64,000 nt of DNA from JAKFDK01 sp036676195 (GTDB lineage: Bacteria > Bacillota > Sulfobacillia > Symbiobacteriales > ZC4RG38). Location: NCBI GenBank assembly GCA_036676195.1, contig JAKFDK010000056.1, forward strand, positions 1 to 64,000. Reading direction: 5' to 3'. The translations under genes and the position numbers were made by a program. The notes under the pieces were generated by a model, which did not search any database, had not been told where the DNA came from, and worked only from the letters and a program-made list of their open reading frames with translations. Of the stretch, positions 1-7,972 are shown one piece after another; position 1 is the first letter of the stretch, and each line of letters opens with the position of its first letter.

Positions 1-286
1 CGTCCCGCAGCAGGGGCAGTTGGCTCTTGAAGTCGTCCGGGGCGGCCTGGCGGTTGGCCTTGTATTCGGCGTACCATTCGTCGCGGAAGGTACCGCCGGG
101 CATGTCAAAGGCCACCACCAGGTGGGTGGGGTCTTCGTCCTTGAGCACCTTGTCCAGCATGCGCAGGAAACCAAAGATGGCACCGGTAGCCTGCCCGCCG
201 GAGGTGCGAAATTCCATATGTGAAAAGTAGGCCCGGTAGGCCAGACTGTTTCCGTCAATGAGCAGCAACTTCTGCCGGTTCGCCAC
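1..286 (-). CDS. polA: DNA polymerase I, N-terminal part (runs off the window)
   Basis: The reverse strand encodes the first 95 residues of DNA polymerase I. The opening reads LLLIDGNSLAYRAYF, the metal-binding start of the 5'-3' exonuclease (FEN-like) domain, followed by TSGGQATGAIFGFLRML, also typical of PolA. I place the start at GTG 286-284, preceded by a GGGGGAG Shine-Dalgarno sequence. The known role is repair and Okazaki-fragment processing. Polymerase and possible proofreading domains lie outside the window. It is the first gene on this strand after the terminator that closes the sigma-factor operon. Confidence 0.93.
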   Translation of the reverse strand, partial: MANRQKLLLIDGNSLAYRAYFSHMEFRTSGGQATGAIFGFLRMLDKVLKDEDPTHLVVAFDMPGGTFRDEWYAEYKANRQAAPDDFKSQLPLLRD

Positions 287-346
287 GAGCACTCCCCCAG
301 ATCATACATTGCCGGTTTGCCCGCAACCTATGGGACATTCTGCGCG

Positions 347-376
347 AAAAAGCCGCTTCCCTGCCGGAAGCGGCTG
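347..376 (-). terminator. Intrinsic terminator of the sigma/anti-sigma/SIMPL operon
   Basis: A perfect 10-bp stem (351-360 with 366-375) has a 5-nt loop. On the minus strand it is followed by TTTTCGCG. It sits 32 bases beyond the stop of the SIMPL gene. Confidence 0.8.
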
Positions 377-407
377 GACCGCAGCCCACGAAAAGGAGGC
401 ATGGCGA

Positions 408-1106
408 TCAGACTTGGAAGGTTGCCGTCACCCGAGCGCGAACCAGAATCTCTCCACTGACCGAGAGCCCGACGGTGGTCGGATCCTGAAGCAGTTCCAC
501 CTGGGCATTGACAAGTTCCCGTAAAGCCACGTCTGCAGCCAGGCTCAGAGCCCTGGCCCGGGCGGTCGCGTTGTCCATGGCTAACTTGATGGCAGCCTGT
601 CTGGCCCGCTCCAGGTCGGCCCCCAGGTAGCTCGTGTCATATACGTCGGTGGCCCCGGCCGCCAGCGCCGCTTCCCGCACCTGGCTCAGCAGCTTGAGGT
701 TATGCACCGTCACCTGCAGGCGAGATTCGGCCTGGTAGCCAGTCCCGCGGCCGGTGTGCAGAAGATGTTCGGTGGCCATGGGGTGAACCTCCCCCATGCT
801 CACCTGCGCGGCACCGGCCCCGGCCGTTGCGGCCGCCACCGCGGCGCTGATTTTATCGGCAGTGACGCGGCTCTGGACCTCCGCCTCTGCGGCGGTGGCC
901 CCCTCGCTCCGCAGACCAAACTGGATGACGGCCGCATCCGGCTTCAGGGATACAGAGCCCTCGCCGGTCACGGTCAGATGCCGGGCAGCGAATTCGTTCC
1001 CTGCAGTCCCGGCCTGAATGGGGGCGTGCGGGCGCCCGGCCAGGAGGAGCCCCATCGCCACCACACCCAGCACAGCCACCACGGCGCCAAATACGGAGGG
1101 CTTCAC
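408..1106 (-). CDS. Secreted/membrane-anchored SIMPL-domain (DUF541) protein
   Basis: This is a 232-aa protein with an N-terminal hydrophobic signal/anchor (about residues 5-25), then a SIMPL (DUF541) domain. The domain hallmark is the start region LTVTGEGSVSLKPDAAVIQFG, with later repeated alpha/beta segments ending in RARVTATFQV. SIMPL proteins (such as periplasmic BP26/OMP28) are envelope-associated and of poorly defined function. The GTG start at 1106 has GGAGGGG 4 nt upstream. It lies 24 bp downstream of the anti-sigma gene and is the last gene before a terminator, so it probably belongs to the ECF regulon as an envelope-stress effector (inference). Confidence 0.85.
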   Translation of the reverse strand: MKPSVFGAVVAVLGVVAMGLLLAGRPHAPIQAGTAGNEFAARHLTVTGEGSVSLKPDAAVIQFGLRSEGATAAEAEVQSRVTADKISAAVAAATAGAGAAQVSMGEVHPMATEHLLHTGRGTGYQAESRLQVTVHNLKLLSQVREAALAAGATDVYDTSYLGADLERARQAAIKLAMDNATARARALSLAADVALRELVNAQVELLQDPTTVGLSVSGEILVRARVTATFQV

Positions 1107-1130
1107 GCAACCCCTCCAACCACCACGGAG

Positions 1131-2330
1131 TTACTCGCCGGTAAAGGCGGCCCGGGCTTCGTCGATAGTGAGCTTCAGATTAGAGTTCCGCGTGCTGCCA
1201 GCGAGGATGTTCAAGTCCTCTGTTAACTTCTGGATCTGTTCTTTCATTTCCACCAGTTTCCGCTGGTACTCTGCCTTCATTTCCGGGCTGAGATTCGGAT
1301 CGCCCAGGTATGCCTGGTACTGGCTAACAGCCTCTTCCCGGCTTTGCAGGTCAAGGCGCATGGTATTGTACCGCCCGGTAATGTCAACTGAGGTGGGGCT
1401 GTCGGCCGGAAGCACAGTACCTAGCTCGGGCAGAGCCGCCTGCAGAGCAGCCAGTTTGTCGGTCGGCATCGACAGGATGAATTCAACGGAGCGCCGGCCA
1501 CCGCTGGACAGGTTGTTTTTCTGATCCACCACCCTGGCATCGTGCGCCTGGGCTACAGTTGCCACCTGCGCATCAATGTCCTTCAGTGTGGTCACCTGCA
1601 ACCGGGCATAGTAGGTGCGTTCCGTCATGGTTCCCGGTTCAGCCAGTCCCTGATCATTCTTGTTGCTGGCAACCCGGGCAGGACCGCCGGGGATGTTGGG
1701 ATCCAAGTACTCGGGCTGGGCAGGCGCCGCGTGGTCCGGGGCGGGGGTACTTTCGCCCTCCGGGGGTGCGGTCACCTGGGTGTTGGGTTCAGGTTGCCCC
1801 TGGTCGGCCGGAACGATGGGCTCAGCCACCCCGGGGTCCGGCGCCGGACCGGGCTCTGTCACCGGCGGTGCCGGCGGGGACAGACTGGGGTCAGGCAAAG
1901 CAGTGGGGTTGGGCTTCCCGATGGACGAGGGGACATGTGCGACCTCAGTCTGGACAGCGGGAACGGGAGCGGCTACTCCCGGCATTTGCACCTGAGGTTG
2001 CAGGCGGGCGAACATCAATGCTGCGGCGGCAGCAGCCGCAGCAGCCGGAACGCCCCATCTGCGCCACAAGGGCAGTAGTGTGATCCGCTTTGGGGAAGTT
2101 GTCGCCGGCCGGAGGGCAGTAAGCCGTGCGCACAGCTTCTCCCGAAAATCGTCCGGAACTTCGACTTCCTCACCATTGCGGAGCAACGAGACCACATGCC
2201 GGAGCTGGTCTGCTTCCTCCGCGCACGCGAGGCACTTGACCAGGTGGTGCTCCACCTGTAAGTGCTCGATCTCGCTCAACTCTCCGTCTATGAAGTCGGA
2301 TAGTCGTTCTCGGACGAACTTACAAGTCAT
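1131..2330 (-). CDS. Membrane anti-sigma factor with zinc finger and C-terminal DUF4349 domain
   Basis: The 399-aa protein starts with a zinc-binding anti-sigma domain: an HxxxCxxC motif (H29, C33, C36) in the RsiW/ChrR-like fold that binds a sigma factor in the cytoplasm. An alanine-rich membrane segment is at about 94-109. A long Pro/Ala-rich extracytoplasmic linker follows (about 115-230). The C-terminal ~160 residues look like DUF4349, with a coiled-coil part (SREEAVSQYQAYL to TEDLNILAG). The ATG has AGGAGG upstream and overlaps the stop of the sigma gene by 11 bp, implying translational coupling. It probably holds the cognate ECF sigma until an envelope signal reaches DUF4349; that sensing role is inference. 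Confidence 0.88.
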   Translation of the reverse strand: MTCKFVRERLSDFIDGELSEIEHLQVEHHLVKCLACAEEADQLRHVVSLLRNGEEVEVPDDFREKLCARLTALRPATTSPKRITLLPLWRRWGVPAAAAAAAAALMFARLQPQVQMPGVAAPVPAVQTEVAHVPSSIGKPNPTALPDPSLSPPAPPVTEPGPAPDPGVAEPIVPADQGQPEPNTQVTAPPEGESTPAPDHAAPAQPEYLDPNIPGGPARVASNKNDQGLAEPGTMTERTYYARLQVTTLKDIDAQVATVAQAHDARVVDQKNNLSSGGRRSVEFILSMPTDKLAALQAALPELGTVLPADSPTSVDITGRYNTMRLDLQSREEAVSQYQAYLGDPNLSPEMKAEYQRKLVEMKEQIQKLTEDLNILAGSTRNSNLKLTIDEARAAFTGE

Positions 2331-2952
2331 GGCCCTGTCGCCTCCTGCTCCTACTGACGAAGCGAGGCGATAAAAGTTCCCGTTCTGCGCTCAACAATTT
2401 TTCCTTTAACGCATGCTTGGCCCGGTTCAGGCGACTCTTGACGGTTCCCAGGGAGCAGTTGAGGATGTCGCGAATTTGTTCATAAGGGAGATTCTGAAAG
2501 TAACGCAGGACGAGTACGGTCTGGTGTTCCTCGTCCAGGGCAGCGATGGCTTTCCGTACCGCAAGTTGTGCCTCCTGCCGCGTCAGGGCCTGTTCCGGCC
2601 CGTCGCCGGGGTCAGCGAACTGGCGAGCCATTTCACCCTCTTCCCCTGCCACGGTTTCGTCGATGGAGAATGTCAGCCGGCGTTTGCGGCGGCGAAGTTC
2701 GTCCAGACAGACGTTCGAGGTGATCCGGAAGAGCCACGTGGCAAACGAGGAGTCACCATGGAATTGGCCAAGCTGCGTAAAAACCCGTACGAAGGCTTCC
2801 TGGGCCATCTCGGCTGCATCCTCCGGGTGGCCTGTCAAGCGGTACGCCAGGTTATATACTTTTCGCTCGTACTGACCGATGAGCGACCCGAAGGCTTCCA
2901 CGTCGCCCTGCTTGGCCCGTTCAATTAAACGGGCCTCGTCGGACGTGGTCAC
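2320..2952 (-). CDS. ECF RNA polymerase sigma factor (SigW/RpoE type)
   Basis: The 210-aa protein has sigma-70 region 2 (ERAKQGDVEAFGSLIGQYE; core-binding DAAEMAQEAFVRVF; -10 recognition FATWLFRITSNVCLDELRRR) and region 4 (LDEEHQTVLVLRYFQNLPYEQI, then the helix-turn-helix CSLGTVKSRLNRAKHALKE). I chose the GTG at 2952, with GGGAGGAG upstream. A longer in-frame opening up to 3096 has no sigma-like sequence. It is co-transcribed with and overlaps its anti-sigma gene. Autoregulation is usual for such pairs, but I could not assign an ECF promoter with confidence. Confidence 0.92.
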   Translation of the reverse strand: MTTSDEARLIERAKQGDVEAFGSLIGQYERKVYNLAYRLTGHPEDAAEMAQEAFVRVFTQLGQFHGDSSFATWLFRITSNVCLDELRRRKRRLTFSIDETVAGEEGEMARQFADPGDGPEQALTRQEAQLAVRKAIAALDEEHQTVLVLRYFQNLPYEQIRDILNCSLGTVKSRLNRAKHALKEKLLSAERELLSPRFVSRSRRRQGHDL

Positions 2953-3251
2953 GTATCCTTCACTCCTCCCACAGTCGGGGGCCTTTCGCAGCCGAAAAAC
3001 GACCGGCGGGTGTACTTCTCGGATGATGTAACTTTCCGCCCCTGCGGGGTCAAATCCTGTCGTAGGATATTGGGAACCCGATTCGAAAGGCAACACCTTA
3101 TTAATTCTAACTCTATGGTACTGGGCCGCCTAGCGGCATTCGTCCATCATTATTCGACAGGTCCGACAGCCGTTTGGTTTCTTCGTTAACGAATTCGTAA
3201 CGCCCACTATTTTTTTTGCCGGTTTCCGGTACAGTTGGACGAAATCGCTGG
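2953..3251. other. Intergenic leader of the sigma operon and upstream region of tRNA-Leu
   Basis: About 300 bases without a convincing gene. It should hold the minus-strand promoter of the sigma operon. The in-frame extension of the sigma ORF into it (to 3096) has no family similarity and lacks a ribosome site. The right half is AT-rich, with an 8-T run near 3210. I see no riboswitch or repeat. Confidence 0.5.
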
Positions 3252-3280
3252 TTGCCGCCCGACCGACAGTATGATAGGAT
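3252..3280 (+). promoter_or_regulatory. Promoter of tRNA-Leu
   Basis: TTGCCG (3252-3257) and TAGGAT (3275-3280) are separated by exactly 17 bp and lie about 55 bp upstream of the tRNA, a good sigma-A type arrangement. Confidence 0.6.
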
Positions 3281-3335
3281 GATTTAGGCCCGCCAGCCAC
3301 ACTGAAATAGCAACCGGCGGTGCACCGATTCTCTT

Positions 3336-3422
3336 GCCGGAGTGTCGGAACTGGTAGACGACCCCGACTCAAAATCGGATGGGCGAAAGCCCGTGTGGGT
3401 TCGAGTCCCACCTCCGGCACCA
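3336..3422 (+). tRNA. tRNA-Leu (anticodon CAA)
   Basis: This 87-nt class II tRNA has a 7-bp acceptor stem (GCCGGAG with CTCCGGC), a D-loop with CTGGTAGA, and anticodon loop CTCAAAA with CAA at 3370-3372. It has a variable arm (GGGCGAAAGCCC), a T-arm with GGTTCGAGTCC, and an encoded CCA end. The anticodon stem appears to have one C-A mismatch at its outer pair. The long variable arm and discriminator A fit leucine. It reads UUG codons. Confidence 0.96.
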
Positions 3423-3428
3423 ACTCAG

Positions 3429-3462
3429 AAAAGAGGGACCTCCCTGAGGAGGTCCCTCTTTT
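3429..3462. terminator. Bidirectional intrinsic terminator after tRNA-Leu
   Basis: A perfect 15-bp inverted repeat (3429-3443 with 3448-3462, 4-nt loop) runs from AAAA to TTTT. It can end the tRNA transcript on the plus strand and the convergent lipoprotein gene on the minus strand. Confidence 0.93.
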
Positions 3463-3523
3463 CGTACCCTTACACCACCGACCTGGGCGCTGTCTGCCCA
3501 ACGACGGACAGACAGCCCCGATT

Positions 3524-4375
3524 TTACTCCCACTCGATCTGCAGGTCGGTTCCGGTTGGCATTGCCGCCAGGCGAACCAGATGGTACGGCTGGGTAAAGG
3601 CCATGGTCACCATACCGCCGCGCTCAGGCCGGGTTACCCGGACAACTGCCACCAGGCGCCCCGCCTCCCGAGTAAGCTTGACCAGTGTGACATTATAGCC
3701 GCCGGTGTTGCGTTCGCCCAGGTGCACCGCCAGGATGGATTCCTGGCTGAAGTCGATTTCCGGCGGCGGCGGTGCCGGCGTGTTCCGGCTGGTATGCTGC
3801 TGCCAATGAGTCTGCCAGGCGGCCGCGTCGGTGATCAGCTTGACGGATTGCTCGGTGATGCCGGAATAAACCCCTCGCTCGAGGGTGGTAAAGGTGACCG
3901 GCCCCGATGCCTGGGCGGTCGGCGGCGGGGACTTGGCCGGCGCTGGGGTGACTGCCGGCGCTGGGGTGACTGCCGGCGCTGGGGTGACTGCCGGCGCTGG
4001 GGTGACTGCCGGCGCTGGGGTGACTGCCGGCGCCTGGACGGCGGCCGGTGTTTGCGCGGTGGCCGGCGCCGGGGTCATGGCCGGTGCGGCGGTGGCCGGT
4101 GCGGTCGAAGCAGGCGTCGTGGCCGGGGCGGTGGTGGCCGGGGCGGTGGTGGCCGGTGCGGTCGTAGCAGGCGTCGTGGCCGGGGCGACGGTGACCGGTG
4201 CCGGTGGCTGCGCCAGAGGCAGCCGCTCCGGTTCAGGCACCTGTGTCGACAGTTGCGTCTTTCCGGGGGCAGACGGCGGATGAACCAGCTCCGCGCTGCG
4301 TGGTGAAGTGCAGCCAGCCGCCGTGATCAGGGCCAATATTGCCAGCTTACGGGCGATCCCGTGTGGACGTTGCAT
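3524..4375 (-). CDS. Lipoprotein with Pro/Ala/Thr repeat linker and C-terminal PrcB-like domain
   Basis: This 283-aa protein has a lipoprotein signal peptide (LALITAAGC lipobox, Cys at about residue 22). It then has about 120 residues of low-complexity linker rich in APATT and AVTPAP units. The C-terminal ~130 residues contain ERGVYSGITEQSVKLITDAA, a HLGERNTGGYNVTLVKLTRE segment and a beta ending, resembling the protease-complex PrcB C-terminal / DUF fold. The ATG has GAGGTGAG upstream. It is monocistronic and ends at the bidirectional terminator. It is probably anchored to the outer face of the membrane with the linker spanning the wall; the function is unknown. Confidence 0.8.
   Translation of the reverse strand: MQRPHGIARKLAILALITAAGCTSPRSAELVHPPSAPGKTQLSTQVPEPERLPLAQPPAPVTVAPATTPATTAPATTAPATTAPATTPASTAPATAAPAMTPAPATAQTPAAVQAPAVTPAPAVTPAPAVTPAPAVTPAPAVTPAPAKSPPPTAQASGPVTFTTLERGVYSGITEQSVKLITDAAAWQTHWQQHTSRNTPAPPPPEIDFSQESILAVHLGERNTGGYNVTLVKLTREAGRLVAVVRVTRPERGGMVTMAFTQPYHLVRLAAMPTGTDLQIEWE
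3937..4026 (-). repeat. Five perfect 18-bp tandem repeats
   Basis: Five back-to-back copies of an 18-bp unit, containing GGCGCTGGGGTGACTG on the plus strand, encode the AVTPAP hexapeptide array of the lipoprotein linker. Being a multiple of three, copy-number change would alter linker length without a frameshift. A looser repeat of GGCCGGGGCGGTGGT type follows at about 4110-4190. Confidence 0.9.
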
Positions 4376-4500
4376 GGTAACTCACCTCAACTCCTTCGAC
4401 GGGTCCCGGCCGGTGCCCGTTTCGGTCAGCAATATTTGACAGGGTTTTTGGTACATGCTAACCGGTGATCAGGCAGATCCTTTACGGGAGGCCCAAGGGA

Positions 4501-5280
4501 ATGATTGTTCTGGTGACCGGCGCTTCCAGCGGCATTGGTCAGGCGGTGGCCCTGGCCTTTGCCCGCCGGGGTGCCCGAGTCGGGCTGCTGGCCCGCAGCA
4601 GTGAAAAGATTGCCGCCGTGGCGTCCGCCTGCGGTGGCGCTCATGCCGTACCGCTGCCGGCCGATGTCGGAGACCCTGCTGCTGTCAGTACCGCCGTGGG
4701 GCAACTGGAGGCAGCGGCAGGCCCGCCGGACATACTGGTGAACTGTGCCGGAGTCATGCATGTCCACCCGCTGCGGGACTTGAGCCTGACACAAATCGAA
4801 GAGATGATGCGCACCAATTACCTGGGCAGCGTCTACTCTGTTAAGGCAGTGCTCCCGCGTATGCTGGCCCGGGGCGCCGGCTCTATTGTAAATGTCTCGT
4901 CTCTGGCGGGCAAGGTCGCCGCCCGGGGCTATGGCGGTTACGCACCGACCAAATTTGCCCTGGCCGCCTTTACCGACGTGCTCCGCCAGGAGGTAAGCCA
5001 TAAAGGAATCCATGTGTGTGGGGTCTATCCGGGTCCGGTCGACACCAATCTGATCCGGGACCGGAGCGGCCGCAAGGTCGTGGATGATATCCCGGGGCTG
5101 CCCCTGTACACGCCGGAGTATGTGGCCGAACGCATCGTGACCGCGGTGTCCCGGCACAGCCGGGACCTGTACTTACCCGGAGTGCGCGGCCGCCTGGCCG
5201 GCATTGCCTACGCGTTGTTCCCCCGGCTGGCCGACGCCGTGAGCAACCGGCTGCCAATTTTGCAGAATCGGGTCGACTGA
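4501..5280 (+). CDS. Short-chain dehydrogenase/reductase (SDR)
   Basis: The 259-aa protein opens with the Rossmann motif VTGASSGIG (residues 5-13). It has NCAG (about 81-84), the catalytic Ser region NVSS (about 133-134) and the YAPTK motif (Y147, K151), i.e. a complete classical SDR catalytic set. I start it at ATG 4501, preceded by GGGAGG with 9-nt spacing, so the Rossmann strand begins at residue 2. Substrate cannot be read from sequence. A TTGACA lies at 4436-4441, but its partner -10 is weak. The GNAT gene follows 26 bp downstream, so the two are probably co-transcribed. Confidence 0.9.
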   Translation: MIVLVTGASSGIGQAVALAFARRGARVGLLARSSEKIAAVASACGGAHAVPLPADVGDPAAVSTAVGQLEAAAGPPDILVNCAGVMHVHPLRDLSLTQIEEMMRTNYLGSVYSVKAVLPRMLARGAGSIVNVSSLAGKVAARGYGGYAPTKFALAAFTDVLRQEVSHKGIHVCGVYPGPVDTNLIRDRSGRKVVDDIPGLPLYTPEYVAERIVTAVSRHSRDLYLPGVRGRLAGIAYALFPRLADAVSNRLPILQNRVD

Positions 5281-5306
5281 GGCGACACAAACGGGGAGGG
5301 TTCCCC

Positions 5307-6206
5307 ATGCAACTGCGGCCCCTGGCGCCCGGAGACATTCCGGCGGCGGTGGCCCTGAGCCGGGCCTGCCGGGAGAAACCCGCCGAGCAGGTCGGGAATC
5401 CGGCATGGCTGACCGAAGCGGACTTTTATGAGGAAACGGCTCGCTGGGACGTTCCGCCGGGCGAGCGGTTCCTGGTGGCAGAAGCGACGGATGGCACCCT
5501 GGCCGGTTACGTCGGCCTCGAGGTTGTCCGGGACGATGCCCTGCTGCACGGCCCGATTGTGGCACCGGCTTACCGTCGCCGCGGCCTGGGCAAACTCCTG
5601 CTGCAGGCCGCCCTGGATCAAGCCGCCCGGCTGGGCACGGAAACCGTCAATCATACGGTGGGCGACGGCAATCAGCGGGCTTACTTCCTGCTCAGTGCCC
5701 ACGGCTTTGTGCCCGCCCGATCTTCGGCCGGAATCTTGCTAATGGACATCCGGCCCACCGATTTGCAGGTCCCACCGCCGGTCCCTGGGGCCACCTGTGA
5801 ACTGGCCGGGGCTGATGACGTGCGGGGCATCTACATGATGTACCAGCAGTGTTTTCCGGGTGACTACGCCACCGAGGGCAGCATCCGCGCCTGGTGTGCC
5901 AGCCCGTCGGCTCGGGTCTTCACCATTCGCCTGGGCCGGCAACTGGCCGGGTTCACCGGTATCGACCTGCGCCCGCCAATCCTGCACCATGTGGGCATCG
6001 CCCCATCCTTTCGGCGACAGGGTCTGGCCACCCGACTCTGTACCCATACGCTGCAGGAATGCTGGCGTCTGGTCGGGCCGCGTCCCGTAGGGCTGGCCGT
6101 CCGCGCCGACAACTCCGCCGCCGTGGCACTGTGCGGCCGGCTGGGTTGCCGGCCTCCGGCCCACCTCCGCCTCTTCAGCCGGCCGGCACCGACGCGGAAC
6201 GAATAG
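5307..6206 (+). CDS. Tandem-domain GNAT N-acetyltransferase
   Basis: The 299-aa protein has two GNAT folds. The first has the acetyl-CoA loop YRRRGLGKLLLQ (about residues 90-101), the second FRRQGLATRLCT (about 232-243) followed by LAVRADNSAAVALCGRLGC. Both Q/RxxGxG/A loops are intact. The second domain also has the VRADNxxAxxLCxRLGF pattern of mycothiol-synthase-like and RimI-like enzymes. The acceptor substrate is unknown. The gene starts at ATG 5307 after GGGGAGG and ends in a strong terminator. Confidence 0.87.
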   Translation: MQLRPLAPGDIPAAVALSRACREKPAEQVGNPAWLTEADFYEETARWDVPPGERFLVAEATDGTLAGYVGLEVVRDDALLHGPIVAPAYRRRGLGKLLLQAALDQAARLGTETVNHTVGDGNQRAYFLLSAHGFVPARSSAGILLMDIRPTDLQVPPPVPGATCELAGADDVRGIYMMYQQCFPGDYATEGSIRAWCASPSARVFTIRLGRQLAGFTGIDLRPPILHHVGIAPSFRRQGLATRLCTHTLQECWRLVGPRPVGLAVRADNSAAVALCGRLGCRPPAHLRLFSRPAPTRNE

Positions 6207-6241
6207 ACAGAGGCCCCGGCTGTGCGCCGGGGCCTCTGTCT
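6205..6241 (+). terminator. Terminator after the GNAT gene
   Basis: A perfect 16-bp stem (6205-6220 with 6226-6241, 5-nt loop) begins at the last codon of the acetyltransferase gene. It also faces the decayed gene on the opposite strand. Confidence 0.85.
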
Positions 6242-6258
6242 GTTGCCGTATTGTTCCG

Positions 6259-6528
6259 TTACCCTTTCAGGATGAATTCGTTGCCGTCCGGATCCTGAAA
6301 GCGGGCGAAGGTCCCCCAGGGCATGGCTTTCGGCTCTTCCAGGAATTTGACGCCCCGGTCCGACATCGCTTCGTAGGTCTTTTGCGCCCGGCCCCATGGG
6401 CTGGCTGCGGTGGACGGCGAAACCTACCTGTTCGGTCCAGAACTTCATCGCGTCTTCCTAGTTGTCAACATAGATGACTACAGTGGCAATTCTGTAGTGC
6501 AGCCGGACCCGTTCCCATGGCTTCTTGT
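6259..6528 (-). pseudogene. Decayed VOC/glyoxalase-family gene
   Basis: Three pieces of a VOC (glyoxalase/bleomycin-resistance) protein are recognisable. The N-terminal RIATVVIYVDN is cut by TAG at 6460-6458, and after it comes EDAMKFWTEQVGFAVHRSQPMG. In another frame follow TYEAMSDRGVKFLEEPKAMP and the C-terminal motif WGTFARFQDPDGNEFILKG. A normal protein of this family has about 45 more residues between PMGPG and TYEAM, so an internal deletion with frameshift has occurred besides the nonsense codon. Confidence 0.8.
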
Positions 6529-6639
6529 CTTATCGCCCTCAGTTTACCACGCTCAGAAAATCTCCTCTTGTAAAAAAACGACGTTCTTTTCCAGTTCCCT
6601 GCCCGCACGCTTGTACTGGGGGATAGCAAACCATCGTAA

Positions 6640-6663
6640 GGCCCCGGCTGTTCAGCCGGGGCC
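6640..6663 (-). terminator. Hairpin downstream of mrp
   Basis: A perfect 10-bp GC-rich stem with a 4-nt loop (6640-6649 with 6654-6663) lies 20 bp past the mrp stop. The following T-run on the minus strand is poor. Confidence 0.6.
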
Positions 6664-6683
6664 ACGATCTGGCAGAATGCCTG

Positions 6684-7799
6684 CTAGACGAGCTTGAGTT
6701 CCTCGGAGTAAACCGGGGGCGGGGCCAGCTTCACCAGACGCTCAGCCGCCTCCAGGTAAGCCTTGGCCGCCAGGCTGTCCGGCTGGTCAATGGTGACCGG
6801 ATCGCCCACGTCGCCACCCAGGCGGACTTCACCCTCCAGCGGAATCCGGGCGATGACCTCGGTGCTCAGGTTATGCGCCAGGGCCTCGGCGCCACCCTTG
6901 CCGAAAATGTGATGCTCCTTTGTACAATTGTCGCACACAAAGTAAGCCATGTTCTCGATAATGCCCAGCACCTTCTGGTTGGTGCGCTGAGCCATGTTGC
7001 CAACGCGGCTGGCCACCTGAGCTGCCGCCGCCTGCGGGGTGGTCACGATCACCAGGTCGGTCCGGGGCAGCATCTGGGCGATGGAGAGCGCCACGTCGCC
7101 GGTGCCGGGCGGCAGGTCCAGCAACAGATACTGGATATCGCCCCAAAGGACGTTGGTCAGGAACTGCTCCAGCATCTTGCCCAGCATGGGGCCGCGCCAG
7201 ATGATGGGCGTGTCTTCATCCACCAGCGAGCCGGCAGAGATGAACCTGATCCCGTGGTTTTCCAGGGGCACAATCGTATTTTCGTCCAGAACCACCGGCC
7301 GGTTCATGTTGCCCATCATGCGCGGAATGGAAAAACCGTAGATGTCGCAGTCCAGCACGCCTACCTTGTAGCCGAGCTTGCTCATGGCCACCGCCAGGTT
7401 CACGGTGGAGGTAGACTTGCCCACACCGCCCTTGCCGGAGGCAATGCCAATGATCCGGTACTTGGCCGCAATCTGCGCCGTGGCAGCGGTGGGCGTGGGG
7501 GCGCCGCCGCCTCCCCGCATCTTGTTAGCCACCTCAGCCCGTTCAGTATCGGACATCGACCCGAAGTTGACCTGGACTGCGGTAACTTCGGGAATCGCTT
7601 CCCGGATTTTCTGATCCACGTCCCGCTGGAAGGTCGCCTTCAGGGGACAACCCGGCACCGTCAGGTTAATCGTGACGGCCACGGCTGTATCCTCAATGGC
7701 GATATCCTTCACCATGTTGAGATCAACCACGCTCCGGTGCAGTTCAGGATCCATGACGCCCTTTAGGACTTCCATCACGGCTTCACGAGTGATTGCCAT
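6684..7799 (-). CDS. mrp: Mrp/ApbC/NBP35-family Fe-S carrier ATPase with DUF59 domain
   Basis: The 371-aa protein has an N-terminal MIP18/DUF59 domain (about 1-75, with GVMDPELHRSVVDLNMV and the VPGCPLK cysteine). A deviant Walker A P-loop follows, IGIASGKGGVGKSTSTVNLA (about 117-136), then LLDLPPGTGDV (Walker B). The C-terminal CDNC pair is the bridging Fe-S ligand of this family. Such ATPases deliver 4Fe-4S clusters to apoproteins. The gene stands alone. An upstream GGGAGG lies 12 nt from ATG 7799. Confidence 0.94.
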   Translation of the reverse strand: MAITREAVMEVLKGVMDPELHRSVVDLNMVKDIAIEDTAVAVTINLTVPGCPLKATFQRDVDQKIREAIPEVTAVQVNFGSMSDTERAEVANKMRGGGGAPTPTAATAQIAAKYRIIGIASGKGGVGKSTSTVNLAVAMSKLGYKVGVLDCDIYGFSIPRMMGNMNRPVVLDENTIVPLENHGIRFISAGSLVDEDTPIIWRGPMLGKMLEQFLTNVLWGDIQYLLLDLPPGTGDVALSIAQMLPRTDLVIVTTPQAAAAQVASRVGNMAQRTNQKVLGIIENMAYFVCDNCTKEHHIFGKGGAEALAHNLSTEVIARIPLEGEVRLGGDVGDPVTIDQPDSLAAKAYLEAAERLVKLAPPPVYSEELKLV

Positions 7800-7923
7800 T
7801 TCCCAGTGTAACCTCCCGGATTTCCACGCTTTTTCTTAGTTTACCCCCGGAACTGACCGGGGTCAGGTGACGCCAATCACCTTTAACACCCTTTATTACA
7901 TTTATACCATACAAACAGTGAAA

Positions 7924-7947
7924 ACGGCCAACGCGGGTGTTGGCCGT
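7924..7947 (-). terminator. Terminator of the pfkA-pyk operon
   Basis: A 9-bp perfect stem (7924-7932 with 7939-7947) is followed on the minus strand by TTTTCACTG. It lies 25 bp past the pyk stop. Confidence 0.85.
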
Positions 7948-7972
7948 CATCGGAGAATTTTTTCAGACCGAC

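Noticed and set aside
3937..4026. CRISPR array
   Set aside because: Repeats are contiguous 18-mers without spacers and encode an Ala/Pro-rich linker.
4436..4464. Sigma-A promoter for the SDR gene from TTGACA at 4436
   Set aside because: No acceptable -10 box at 16-18 bp spacing, so it is not listed as a feature.
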